From NCBI GenBank assembly GCA_015478945.1, contig JABUQX010007618.1, positions 65,001-80,000 on the forward strand: DNA of 15,000 nucleotides, given 5' to 3'. Numbering within the stretch: the first letter of the stretch is position 1; every line of letters starts with the position of its first letter. The translations under genes were made by a program, and so were the position numbers. Under the pieces are notes generated by a model. It was not told the origin of the DNA. It saw only the letters and a program-made list of their open reading frames with translations, and searched no databases. The DNA is from Trachelipus rathkii. Its lineage: Eukaryota > Arthropoda > Malacostraca > Isopoda > Trachelipodidae. Of this stretch, positions 1-8,745 are shown piece by piece.

Positions 1-160
1 GTACACTGGAAATTTTGTTTCAAAAATAAAAAATGAATGAGTCACAGGAGATTTACTTACTCTCCATCAGCGGGATTCGAACATTGGACACCGCGTCGCA
101 GCGTTAACAATAACTGGATTCTCTCTAACCACTGAGGCCATCCACGTCCCCAGAAAGAAC
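1..160 (-). repeat. tRNA-derived SINE-like fragment (or degenerate tRNA)
   Basis: Read on the minus strand, this stretch has two RNA polymerase III promoter-like blocks. An A-box-like TGGCCTCAGTGG lies at 140-129 and a B-box-like GTTCGAATCCC at 82-72, about 46 bases apart. A T/A-rich tail follows at 40-1. The T-arm and acceptor stems do not pair well, so it does not look like a working tRNA gene. A tRNA-headed SINE copy fits best. A diverged tRNA pseudogene is the alternative. Confidence 0.42.
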
Positions 161-196
161 GCTTCAAGCGTAGTTTTAAAGCACCCGAATAAAATT

Positions 197-198
<2 letters not shown>

Positions 199-249
<51 letters not shown>

Positions 250-254
250 TGTAT

Positions 255-293
<39 letters not shown>

Positions 294-597
294 TGTATAT
301 ATGTATATAATAATAATAATATAATATATTTATATGTATATGGAAATAATAATAATATGTATAATAATAATAATAATAATAATATATATATGTATGTATA
401 TAATAATAATAATAATAATAATAATATCTAACTCTATAATATATAATATTAATAATAATAATAATATATATATATATGTATATAATAATAATAATAATAT
501 ATATATAATAATAATATATATATATGTAATGGTATGTATATATATATGTAATATATATGCATAATAATATAATAATATAATAATAATAATAATAATA

Positions 598-641
<44 letters not shown>

Positions 642-656
642 TGTATATAACTTATA

Positions 657-734
<78 letters not shown>

Positions 735-787
735 ACTTAATATGTATTTATTTATAATAATAATAATATATATAATATATATATATG

Positions 788-827
<40 letters not shown>

Positions 828-905
828 ATAACCAACAACCTTCTTAACATACTCTATATCTGCTGTATATATATATATATATATAATACCGGTAATATAT
901 ATATA
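199..905. repeat. Compound (TA)n / (TAA)n microsatellite
   Basis: About 700 bases of nearly pure A/T made of alternating (TA)n and (TAA)n tracts. Pure (TA)n runs dominate at about 201-244 and 657-732. (TAA)n runs dominate at about 268-292, 365-425 and 560-640. Short islands such as ACCAACAACC near 830 are the only G/C-containing breaks. Open frames here encode only Tyr/Ile/Asn repeats and are not genes. The array lies in the intron just before the first visible exon. Confidence 0.95.
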
Positions 906-920
906 ATATAATTTATTCAG

Positions 921-1004
921 AATTCTCGGCATTGGGATTGATTTGAATCAGTATGAAAAAATTGAGTCAAGACTTTTGCCATCAGAAGATGAATCAGAAG
1001 AAAG
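921..1004 (+). CDS. FAM149: Internal exon A of a FAM149-family-like gene
   Basis: This is an 84-base exon after an acceptor (TTTATTCAG) and before a donor (AAAG/GTAACC). It opens with one base that completes a codon, then 27 codons, then two bases of a split Ser codon, so both flanking introns are phase 2. It encodes ILGIGIDLNQYEKIESRLLP followed by an acidic Ser/Glu run. FAM149 proteins carry a DUF3719 region with a conserved HLR motif followed by Ile-Leu-Gly. Here the first base would complete an Arg codon directly before Ile-Leu-Gly, so HLR probably ends the previous exon, outside the window. That is inference. It joins in frame to the exon at 5578. FAM149B1 is a ciliary protein in vertebrates. 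Family assignment is from remembered similarity only. Confidence 0.6.
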
Positions 1005-1091
1005 GTAACCTAAATAGTAATTTATTTAATTTTTTTTTTTTAATGACTGCATTTTTCTATATTTGTAATTTTAATTGAAACATTTTATATA

Positions 1092-2610
1092 TACTACTCG
1101 TCAAAATTAACGCACCACTGGCTCATTTGACGTTAACAGGTTAGAAAAGGGACCAGAACGCTGTGTAACTTTATTATGCAAATACCATAGCATAAGGGAC
1201 ACAGTATACAGCGCTGCAATAGTGTTGAAGGTGTAGAGGGTCTGCCATCGCTAAAATTAAGGTAAATGACAAACCACGTAATTCCAGCTTTAGTTATTGG
1301 GGAAAGGTTATGGCGGGGGCATGCTGAGGTGTGAATTTAGCCACTACAACCATGAAAAGGATTGCGCATCGACTAACGTGTGTTGAGTGCGTACAGATTT
1401 CCACAATCCCTGCCGAGGGTACGGGTACTGTGAACTCGGTCGACAGTTTGGTGTGTAGTGCACACAACCTTTGGTCATGCAACTTTACCACGACACCTAG
1501 GAGCATTTAAGGCGGCTGAGCCAGGGTAGGCCAAGCGCCACGACTGGCGTTGAAGACCGTTTTATGCGTATGCGGGCCGTAAGAGACCGCCATACATCAG
1601 CAAGGCACCTTCAAATACATCTGCAGGAGGTACGTGGGGCCCGTGTGAGTGATATTGCAATACGTCGCTGCCTCGAGGGACAAAATTTGTTGCTATGGAG
1701 GCCGACCATAATACCACGACACACCAAGGAACATCGGCAGGCGCGACTAGCATTTGCAGGGAATACCTATGTTGGATCGTCGGCGATTGGGCGAATGTGC
1801 TGTTTACGGATGAGCTCAGAGTAAGTCTCTACACCTCCGATCGGCGATCCAGAGTCTATCGACGACCTAATGAGAGGTACGTGCAATGTAATATGCTGGA
1901 GGTATTGCCATTTGGAGGTGGATCCATCATTGTCTGAGGTGGCATATCTTTAACGGGTCGTGCAGACTTGCATGTCCTAGATGGCGGTTCCCTTGCCGTT
2001 GCACGGTACATCGCAGATATCCTTAATCCGTATGTCATACCATATGCCCCATACATCGGTGATGGATTCGTCCTAATGCATGACAACGCAAGACCTCACA
2101 AGACTAGATGTGTCGCCGAATACCTAACGACGGTAAAAATTAGAACATTGGATTAAGCCAGCATACAGTTCCGACCTAAACTCAGTTGAAAGTGTGTGGG
2201 ACATGTTGAAATGGCGGTTGCGACAGCGCAACCATCGCCAGGAACCCTCCAGGAGCTGCGTCAGGCGGTGCGTGGCTTGTTGGATCAGATTTCAGTGGAG
2301 GACATTTGGCACCTCATTGAGAGCATACCACGTCATCCGTACAAGAGGTGGCCATACACCTTATTGAGTAACACCATATACACACGAACCCTTCACCGCG
2401 ATAACGTCCCACGTTGGAGAGGAAACGCATCGGCCACGTACAGTACCCATTCGCAGGTCCCCCCAGGGGATTCCTAGGGCCCCTCGACAATTTTACTACT
2501 GTATAATGTGTCCGATGCTACGTTACTTGCATAATAGGGTGCAATCTTCTGGTCCTTAATTAAGCTTCACAGTCACAAGAAAATAAATTACAGTATTATG
2601 AAGTAAGTAG

Positions 2611-2615
<5 letters not shown>
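1092..2615 (+). mobile_element. Tc1-like DNA transposon, decayed copy
   Basis: The left end begins near ACTACTCGTCAAAATTAACG. The right end carries partial inverted matches: TGGTCCTTAATT at about 2550-2562, and AGTAAGTAGTATATA at about 2602-2616, which mirrors the left TATACTACTCG. The two right-hand matches are separated by about 40 bases, so the exact end is uncertain. The interior encodes a DD34E transposase with frameshifts and a stop. The element sits in the sense orientation within the first visible intron of the FAM149-like gene and is followed directly by (TA)n. It is probably non-autonomous and immobile. Confidence 0.82.
1510..2348 (+). pseudogene. Tc1-family transposase pseudogene (DD34E)
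   Basis: The order of motifs is that of a Tc1 transposase. The GRP-type linker between DNA-binding helices is at about 1525 (GRPSATT). The second DNA-binding region is VRDRHTSARHLQ. The first catalytic Asp is in VLFTDE (codon 1809-1811), the second in MHDNARPH (2082-2084), and the Glu is in DLNSVE (2188-2190). Thirty-four residues separate the last two, the DD34E spacing. Lesions are a frameshift near 1752-1765, a TGA at 1935-1937 where the family has Trp of VWGG, a one-base insertion near 2154-2157, and another frameshift near 2235-2255. The C-terminal helix region (LRQAV to IESIPRH) then continues in a third frame. The catalytic residues survive but no continuous protein can be made. Confidence 0.88.
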
Positions 2616-2647
<32 letters not shown>

Positions 2648-2673
2648 ATAGATTTTAATATATATTTTTAAAA

Positions 2674-2726
<53 letters not shown>

Positions 2727-2745
2727 AATATAGATAAATATATAA
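2607..2745. repeat. (TA)n array between Tc1-like element and LINE copy 1
   Basis: Two (TA)n tracts, at about 2609-2650 and 2682-2722, are separated by AT-rich sequence. The array lies exactly between the right end of the Tc1-like element and the 3' end of the minus-strand retrotransposon. Confidence 0.93.
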
Positions 2746-2774
2746 AAATGCTGTATATATCTTTCTTCTTTCTT

Positions 2775-4942
2775 TCTTTATCTTCCTTATTTTTTTCCCA
2801 AGGTGGAATTGAGAGTGCATTAATCAGACATCAGGAAAAAACAGTGAAAGAACATGACATAAGTCGAAAAGCAAGCCCAGCCTTACCGCCTCATTGCCGA
2901 AAGCCAAATTGGTGGCTCATCGCGGTCAGAAAATCCGCCTAAAAAGCTTCATGGGACAGCATTGGACACTCGCACTTGGTAGATCGTCAATGGGGGTTCA
3001 TCCCTTGGCCCAGGTGGGCCCACAATATACCCCCTCACAATCCCCCGCCATTCACTCTGTTTATACACCTTTCTTCTCGCCTCTACCAAACTCACATTTC
3101 TCCTTCAAACATTCGTTTACTGACTCAATCCACTTTTTCTTCGGTCTCCCAGCCGGTCGGTTCCCAACACACTCGCCACTATACATCCACTTAACCAACC
3201 GACTATCATTCATCCTTTCCATATGACCAAACCATCTCAACATACTTTCATTTATTCTCTCATTTACCCCTTTCTTCACACCACACTACTCTCTAATACG
3301 TTCCTTCCCTCATTTTTATCAATTCTTCCTCACACCTAGCACACCCCTAAGATTGTCCATCTGAACACATTGAACTTTAGATCTATACTTCTTATTCTAG
3401 ACCATAGTCTCACTACTATACAATAACACAGGTAACAACATACCCTCATGTAAGACCCTAGCACACTCAAGACTGTCCCTTTACATTCACCAACGATTTA
3501 ATTGCACCAGCCACCTTCCTGCCATTCACAACTTTATACCTACTACACTCTGCATCGTCCGTTCCCTTCTCATCCAACATATATCCCAAATATTTTAAAC
3601 TCTGACACTTGTTTCAGCTGCTCACCATCTGACATAACTTCACACAGAATTACATACCTCCTCACAACACAACCTTACTCTTATCCACGTTTGCACCAAG
3701 CCCCTCCTTTTACACACCCTGCCAAATCTCTCTACCAATCCTCTCAAACTCTCTTCAGATTCGCCACACAAAACCAAATCATCCGCATATAATAGGTAGG
3801 GCACCCTCCACTCATCTCCATTCTCCACCATTCTAACACCATTTCCTGCCATCCCCACCTCAATTCTTTCATAACCCCCAACCACATACAAATTGAATAA
3901 CCAAGGATACATAACACAACCCTGGCTTACTCCGCTATTAATCCTAAACCAATCACATTGACACCATTTATTCTTTTACACGCTTCATCGTCATACATAC
4001 TTTTTGATTCTATTCAGATACCACCACCAACACCATATATCACTAACACCTGCCATAACGCTTCCCTATTAACTCTATCATACGCCTGTTGCAAATCAAA
4101 ACCTAAATACAATTTATTCTTTCCTTCTCCCTCATTTTTCTCAATCACATTTGTTTCAATGTAAGATTTGATCACACATCTTCTACCACTCTAAACGCAC
4201 CTTGTTCTTCACCAATCAGTCGCTTCAGTCACTCGCCGCGCTCTTTTCGACAAAATACCAGCATATACCTTCCTACAACACTCAATAAACTTATTTCCTA
4301 TAAATTTCTACAGTTCCCCCTTTTCTCCCTTACCCTTATAAAAGGGTGCTATTACCCTTTCTCCTCAATCCCTTGGAACCTTACCCTCTACCGCTTAACT
4401 TTATTACCCACACTTTGAAATCAATCAATCACCATCTCGCCTCACGTTCTTGATCATTTCACCAGTAATTTCATCTACATACCTGCAGATTTACCATTCT
4501 TCAACTTTCCTACTCTACCCCTCTACTCATTATCTCCTCCTTGCTAATAACCTCATCCCCAAAATACCTATTCCTTCTTGCACCATCAACCCACACACAT
4601 TCACTATCACCTCTTCATTGCAGCCAATTTGTGCAGATTTTCAGTGTTCTTTCCACACTCTCTCACATCCATTTCAAAAGTTACAAAAGCACCATCCCCC
4701 TATTCATTATTTTAAAAGCAGATTCCCCTTATTCTCATTCTTAACCTTTCGCGCTTCCCTTCCAGCTTGCTATTCTCTTGTAAGTCCCCATTCATCACTC
4801 TTCCAAACTGTTCATTTACCTCTTGTTTTCTCCTACGTATACACCTTTTTAGGTATTTCTTTTTTCCCTCCTTATATAATTCCCAACATCTTTCTTTTGA
4901 GTCTTCATCATTTGCTTTTAATACATTCAAAGCCACATTCAT
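2775..4942 (-). mobile_element. Non-LTR retrotransposon (LINE), 5'-truncated copy 1
   Basis: Read on the minus strand this is the 3' two kilobases of a LINE: a linker before the reverse transcriptase, the RT palm, the thumb, a C-terminal tail and a 3' untranslated part (about 3060-2775). No endonuclease domain is visible, so the copy is 5'-truncated. Both ends abut (TA)n arrays. The region 2800-3800 is clearly related to 8746-9785, so the window holds two copies of one family. No target-site duplication can be recognised inside the (TA)n. Confidence 0.88.
3061..4942 (-). pseudogene. Reverse transcriptase pseudogene of LINE copy 1
   Basis: From high to low coordinates, several RT parts are readable in changing frames. 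A basic linker (KERCWELYKEGKKKYLKRC) lies at about 4890. A fingers-type segment like GKLKNGKSAG lies near 4500-4450. Palm motif A (AYDRVNREALWQVL) lies at about 4090-4045, motif B (QGCVMYPWLFNLY) at about 3935-3890, and motif C (LLYADDLVLCGE) at about 3800-3765. The thumb follows. The C-terminal motif LRWFGHMERM then GRPKKKWIESV lies at 3240-3110, a common tail of arthropod non-LTR reverse transcriptases. Many frameshifts and stops interrupt it. The YADD catalytic box is intact but the protein is not. The LINE clade cannot be fixed by eye. Confidence 0.88.
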
Positions 4943-5167
<225 letters not shown>

Positions 5168-5171
<4 letters not shown>

Positions 5172-5577
5172 TAAAATTAGTTCCCTGTACTTTAAGTTAG
5201 GATACTAAAAATTAGTTAATAATTTCTTGGTTTCTTTCTCTTTCTTTCTTTTCCTTAATTTTTTTCTTTACTCTACACTTCAGTATTGTCTTACTTATAT
5301 GTATCTCGAATTACCAATAATTATCTACAATTATTTTTGTAGAAATATGTTTATTACAAGAAAACACTTAGCATAATATCTAAAAATAATAGTAAACATG
5401 ATAAATATGTTTAAATAAGAAATACATGAAATAGATATAATTCCTATGCATTTTCTGTTTTTTTTACTTCCTTTCTTGAAATTTTATCTTCTAATTTATT
5501 TGTTTCATTCTCATTTATTAAATCTTATATATAAATTTATATATACCCATTTTTTGTTTTTATTTTTGTTTTCAAAG
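5168..5577 (+). other. AT-rich intron remainder before the large exon
   Basis: Low-complexity intron sequence. A pyrimidine-rich run at 5229-5282 ends in CAG but has no coding sequence after it. The true acceptor is TTTTGTTTTCAAAG at 5564-5577, directly before the large exon. No other feature is seen. Confidence 0.7.
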
Positions 5578-6333
5578 TGAAGAGGAAGAATCATCAGGTG
5601 AAGAAGTATTTTCCTTGCATGGTGATTATGAATCGAAGCTTCAATTTCGCGTTCTGAAAGCCGAAGTAAATAAAGAAAAGAAAAAAGATAAAGCAAAAGT
5701 TCCAAGCAGAATATGCAGTGGAACATCTGATCCGGAAGTCTTGAAGGAACATGTTTTAATAAATGTCTTTGAAAATGTTTGGCCAAGGCTTTGCCAGATA
5801 ATTGAACCATTGTTTACTAATTACGCTGAATGGCTGGAAGCTCAAACAGCTCGATGTATTTCTTCAAAAGGCATCAGTACTATAAATGAGAATAGAAGAA
5901 CTGAATTCCCTGATATATCAGCTTTAAAAGAACTAAAGAAACACAAAGAAATTTCTAGTCATTCCTATTCATACTCATTACCTTCAGTTATACGACCTCT
6001 TCCTTCGAGGCCTTCCAGTGCTATGTATAGACTACCTGAAAAAGTGCCAACACAATTAAATAATAGCAATGGAAGAAGAGGGCTTAATCAGATTTTTGAA
6101 TATTATGTAAATCCCATTCATCTTTCCGAGGAGAATATCCCCAGCAGATCTTCGTCAGCTTCGAAAACTAGAGAACTGTCTTTATCAAGCACAACATCAT
6201 TACCCTATCTTGTTTCATCTAGACCAGCCAGTAGACCATTGTCTTCCATTTCTGGAAATCGCCACCATCTTTTGACTCCTATGCCAACTGTTGAACCCAG
6301 ACCTCAATCCACATCTTCCAGTGGAAGGCTAAG
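5578..6333 (+). CDS. FAM149: Large internal exon B of a FAM149-family-like gene
   Basis: This 756-base exon starts with one base that completes the split Ser codon from 1004, runs 251 open codons, and ends with two bases before a donor (CTAAG/GTTAGT), so both introns are phase 2. The acidic run continues (SEEEESSGEE), followed by VFSLHGDYESKLQF. A helix-like block follows, with VLINVFENVWPRLCQII at about residue 62 of the exon. FAM149 proteins have a comparable sequence with a VFD-x-VW core after an acidic stretch and an (E/D)YL-x-F segment. The rest is low-complexity, rich in Ser, Pro and Arg (SRPASRPLSSIS, RPSSAMYRLP), with no signal peptide or membrane segment. The frame has no lesions and its codons look unlike the decayed transposons around it, so the exon is probably under selection. 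Reading on past the donor runs into poly-T and a stop. Confidence 0.66.
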
Positions 6334-6768
6334 GTTAGTGCACACTGTACAGCTTTTTTTTTTTTTTTTTTGACGACTGATAGAATATTTTAATAGCAAA
6401 GACTTACATTAACGTCAATTTCAAGTTGTATATGGATGGGATGGGTGTTCTAAGTGTAGAATGAGGAAAATAGAGAAACCCTTCATCTTTATAGTGGTTT
6501 TTGAAATTGTAAAGAAGATTACCCTTTGATCGGACCAATTCTTAAGTTATATTCATTTTAGTATATGTAAACAATTTGTTTATATTTCTTTACCTTATAG
6601 CCATATCCTTTGTGTTCATAACCTCTATCCAGTTTTGCTTAAATACATTTTATTAATATTAATATTTGAGTTAAAAGCAAAGAATTAGTAAAATTCTTAT
6701 TTCTAATTAATTTTTATCTTAAATCATCACTAGGATAATATAACACTTAGCAACCATAGCAGTTTTCT
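6334..6768 (+). other. Intron sequence with no recognised feature
   Basis: AT-rich intron. It opens with the donor GTTAGT and a run of about 17 T at 6355-6371. I recognise no coding or repeat family before the Penelope-like fragment. Confidence 0.6.
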
Positions 6769-7213
6769 TTGTTTAGGAAAAATGCCTACGCGGCATTATC
6801 AACACATACATTAAATCTACAAGCAGCTCAAAAATCACAGTTAAACTATACCACAGAAACAGAAAACTTTCTTCCAGCTTCTCTACTAAGGATACCCTTT
6901 CAGTTAATCACCATGTCGTGTAACCAATTCGCATGTCTCGAGTCTGACTGTACGTCAACGTATATTGGTTACACAACTAATAGATTAACATGTAGGGCAT
7001 ACCAGCACCGCTTTAAACCCAGTAAAATATGTGAACATTTATTCACTGGGCATAACAAGACAACTGTACTTGATATATCAAAGTCATTTAAAATTTTACA
7101 CTCCTCATGCGAAGCGCAAAAACTAAAAATAACAAGCTTACTACATAAGACATCTTAAACCAGACATTAATATAAAGTTTAACGTAATGTCCCTTAGATT
7201 AAATATAATATGA
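6769..7213 (+). pseudogene. GIY-YIG endonuclease domain of a Penelope-like element
   Basis: An open frame of 129 codons shows the hallmarks of the Penelope-type GIY-YIG nuclease. Numbered from 6769, a Cys cluster is at 51, 56 and 61, TYIGYTTNRL at 64-73, a candidate catalytic Arg at 76 with His 80, and a helix with Glu 89, His 90 and His 95. The Cys and His pairs match the CCHH zinc site of this nuclease group. The frame stops at 7158, but a one-base shift near 7148-7153 restores a typical tail (LKPDINIKFNVMSLRLNII) ending at 7213. The nuclease would nick target DNA during retrotransposition. This copy has no polymerase and one frameshift, so it is dead. Confidence 0.72.
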
Positions 7214-7292
7214 AATGCTACCTAAAAATTTTAATAATTTTACTTAATCTTTAATCTTGTAGTTTCAATTCTTTTAATTGTTAGAATCGAAA

Positions 7293-7333
7293 CTTTGAAG
7301 ATGTCCGAGGTTGACTGACGAAACCGTTCAGGA
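7293..7333 (+). ncRNA. Degenerate hammerhead-ribozyme-like motif
   Basis: The segment has TTGAAGA (7295-7301), one change from the CUGANGA core. It is followed by GTC (7303-7305) and GAC (7317-7319), which could form a short stem II, and then GAAAC (7320-7324). This order is the hammerhead arrangement, and it sits just after a Penelope-like coding end, where such motifs are known. The core C is changed and stem II is weak, so self-cleavage is doubtful. Confidence 0.35.
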
Positions 7334-7449
7334 ACTAACAAATATAAATATGCCTCCTACTTTCTTTGTAAATTATTTTCTAGAATAGATTTAAGAAAAT
7401 TAGATGGAAATTAGAAGACAACATTTCGTGAATTGGAAGCTAAAAGTAA

Positions 7450-7450
7450 A

Positions 7451-7546
<96 letters not shown>

Positions 7547-7548
7547 GC

Positions 7549-7642
<94 letters not shown>

Positions 7643-7648
7643 TTTATT
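7450..7648. repeat. (ATT)n trinucleotide microsatellite at a splice acceptor
   Basis: About 63 units of ATT with a single two-base interruption (AT to GC at 7547-7548). It ends in TTTTTATTAG, whose final AG is the acceptor of the next exon. The long Leu, Ile and Asn frames through this array are simple-sequence artefacts. Confidence 0.96.
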
Positions 7649-7650
7649 AG

Positions 7651-7786
7651 GCAAAGAGAAAAAATAAAAATTGACCAGAGCAAAATCGTTGAAGAAAAAA
7701 AATCTCAGTTAGATGAAATTGATGCACCTAGTCCACCGTGGTCGCGCCATACACCGTTTCTTCCTCAAATCAATGTTGATTCAAAG
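7651..7786 (+). CDS. FAM149: Internal exon C of a FAM149-family-like gene
   Basis: A 136-base exon between ATTAG (7646-7650) and the donor AAAG/GTATGG. Its first base completes the split Arg codon from 6333, then 45 codons follow, so the next intron is phase 0. It encodes a basic and polar segment (QREKIKIDQSKIVEEKKSQL), probably helical. Then comes DAPSPPWSRHTPFLPQINVD, a proline-rich stretch that resembles the LPPI-type motif of FAM149 C-terminal regions. In-frame joining to the previous exon with matching phase is the main evidence. The next exon would have to lie beyond 7787, and I find none before 15000. Confidence 0.6.
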
Positions 7787-7856
7787 GTATGGCATGCTTT
7801 ATAAGTATGAGCACTTACGAATGACAGAAACCTATAGGTACCGTTCCATATGTTAG

Positions 7857-7946
7857 GTTAACGTGGTGTGTGAGTATCAACTAGCTTGTTAAATAGGACA
7901 AGTTAACGTAGTGTATGAGTATTAGCTAGCTTGTTAATAAGGACAA
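7857..7946. repeat. Two-copy 45-bp tandem duplication
   Basis: Unit 1 is 7857-7901 and unit 2 is 7902-7946. Both start GTTAACGT and end GGACAA, with a few substitutions. The divergence suggests an old duplication. No coding meaning is seen. Confidence 0.88.
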
Positions 7947-8033
7947 GTTTTGTTCAATGGCGTCCTAATGAAAAGAAGTGCCAATAGGTCCTTTTTAAAT
8001 AGGTTTATAGCTACTTTTAGGCTAAGATATATC

Positions 8034-8274
8034 GTCGGTGCACAAGAAATGTGAAACAACTAAAAGAAAATAAAATTTTCTGGAGAGGCTGGAGAAATTT
8101 TGTATCTCCATTGAAATGTATTGTTTTCCAATTCAGGGAATGACAGTTACATAAAATTCATTATTAGATGAAACTTAAAACATTTTTATACAGAAACTTT
8201 GATTTTTTATATAGTTTATTAACAAATAAAATTAAAAAATGAAATTTTTTTGTTGTCACTTCTTGTGCACTGAC
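8034..8274. mobile_element. Short non-autonomous DNA transposon (MITE), about 241 bp
   Basis: Imperfect terminal inverted repeats of about 26-28 bases flank an AT-rich core without a coding frame. The left end begins GTCGGTGCACAAGAA. The right end, read on the minus strand, begins GTCAGTGCACAAGAA. The trinucleotide ATC lies immediately outside both ends (8031-8033 and 8275-8277) and may be a target-site duplication. The superfamily cannot be fixed from this. Confidence 0.75.
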
Positions 8275-8399
8275 ATCTGAATCGTTTAGTCTATCAGGTG
8301 GACTCCTCAAAATGCTTCATGGAGTTGAGAACACCTATCAACAGTTTCTCTTTTCTCATGTATGGATCGTATGATCTGCAGTTGATACCACCTCACAGT

Positions 8400-8579
8400 C
8401 CCAAGTGCTAATAGTAATGTTAATAGTGATAGTGTTATTAATTTGTGTTAATGTTAATGTTAATAGTGTTAGTGATGATAATATTGTTAATAAATAGTGT
8501 CAATGTTAATGTTATTGATAGTGTTAATAATATCAACGTTAAAGTTGATGTTTTCAATAACAATAATGCTTATAATGTT
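8400..8579. repeat. Degenerate GTTAAT-type cryptic repeat
   Basis: Loosely periodic copies of GTTAATGTTAAT and TAGTGTTA, with later AACGTTAA variants. It looks like an old hexamer-type array that has decayed. It is followed directly by (TA)n. Confidence 0.7.
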
Positions 8580-8745
8580 ATATATATATATAGTATATAT
8601 ATATATATGCTACTAAGTTAAGCAGCGAGCAGCAGCTAATAGCATATAAAGAGGTGGTGGAGTATATATATATATATATATATCTCTGTATATCGTTACA
8701 TATACATATATATATATAAGAGAGTTGCTAAATATATATATATAT
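8579..8745. repeat. (TA)n tracts with AGCAGC island
   Basis: Several (TA)n tracts surround an island at 8609-8662 that contains AGCAGCGAGCAGCAGC and TAAAGAGG. The array ends where LINE copy 2 begins. Confidence 0.88.

Larger units (their letters stand above)
6769..7345 (+). mobile_element. Penelope-like retroelement, 3' fragment
   Basis: A sense-oriented fragment that keeps the C-terminal GIY-YIG endonuclease and about 130 bases of 3' sequence. That sequence includes a hammerhead-ribozyme-like segment of the kind reported in the terminal repeats of Penelope-like elements. No reverse transcriptase is visible, so the 5' part is missing. It lies in the second visible intron of the FAM149-like gene. 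Both boundaries are approximate. Confidence 0.68.

Noticed and set aside
61..151. Functional tRNA gene on the minus strand
   Set aside because: Promoter-like boxes are present, but the T-arm and acceptor stems pair poorly.
201..932. Several open frames coding Tyr/Ile/Asn repeats on both strands
   Set aside because: They are translations of (TA)n and (TAA)n microsatellites.
5229..5282. Strong pyrimidine tract ending in CAG, a possible extra exon acceptor
   Set aside because: No open coding sequence with a donor follows. The acceptor at 5577 gives the in-frame join.
6334..6373. Extension of the large exon to the stop codon after poly-T
   Set aside because: A good donor (AAG/GTTAGT) at 6333 joins in phase to exon C, and the extension encodes poly-Phe from a T run.
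7400..7683. Poly-Asn, poly-Leu and poly-Ile open frames
   Set aside because: All are frames of the (ATT)n array. Only the part from 7651 joins a real exon.
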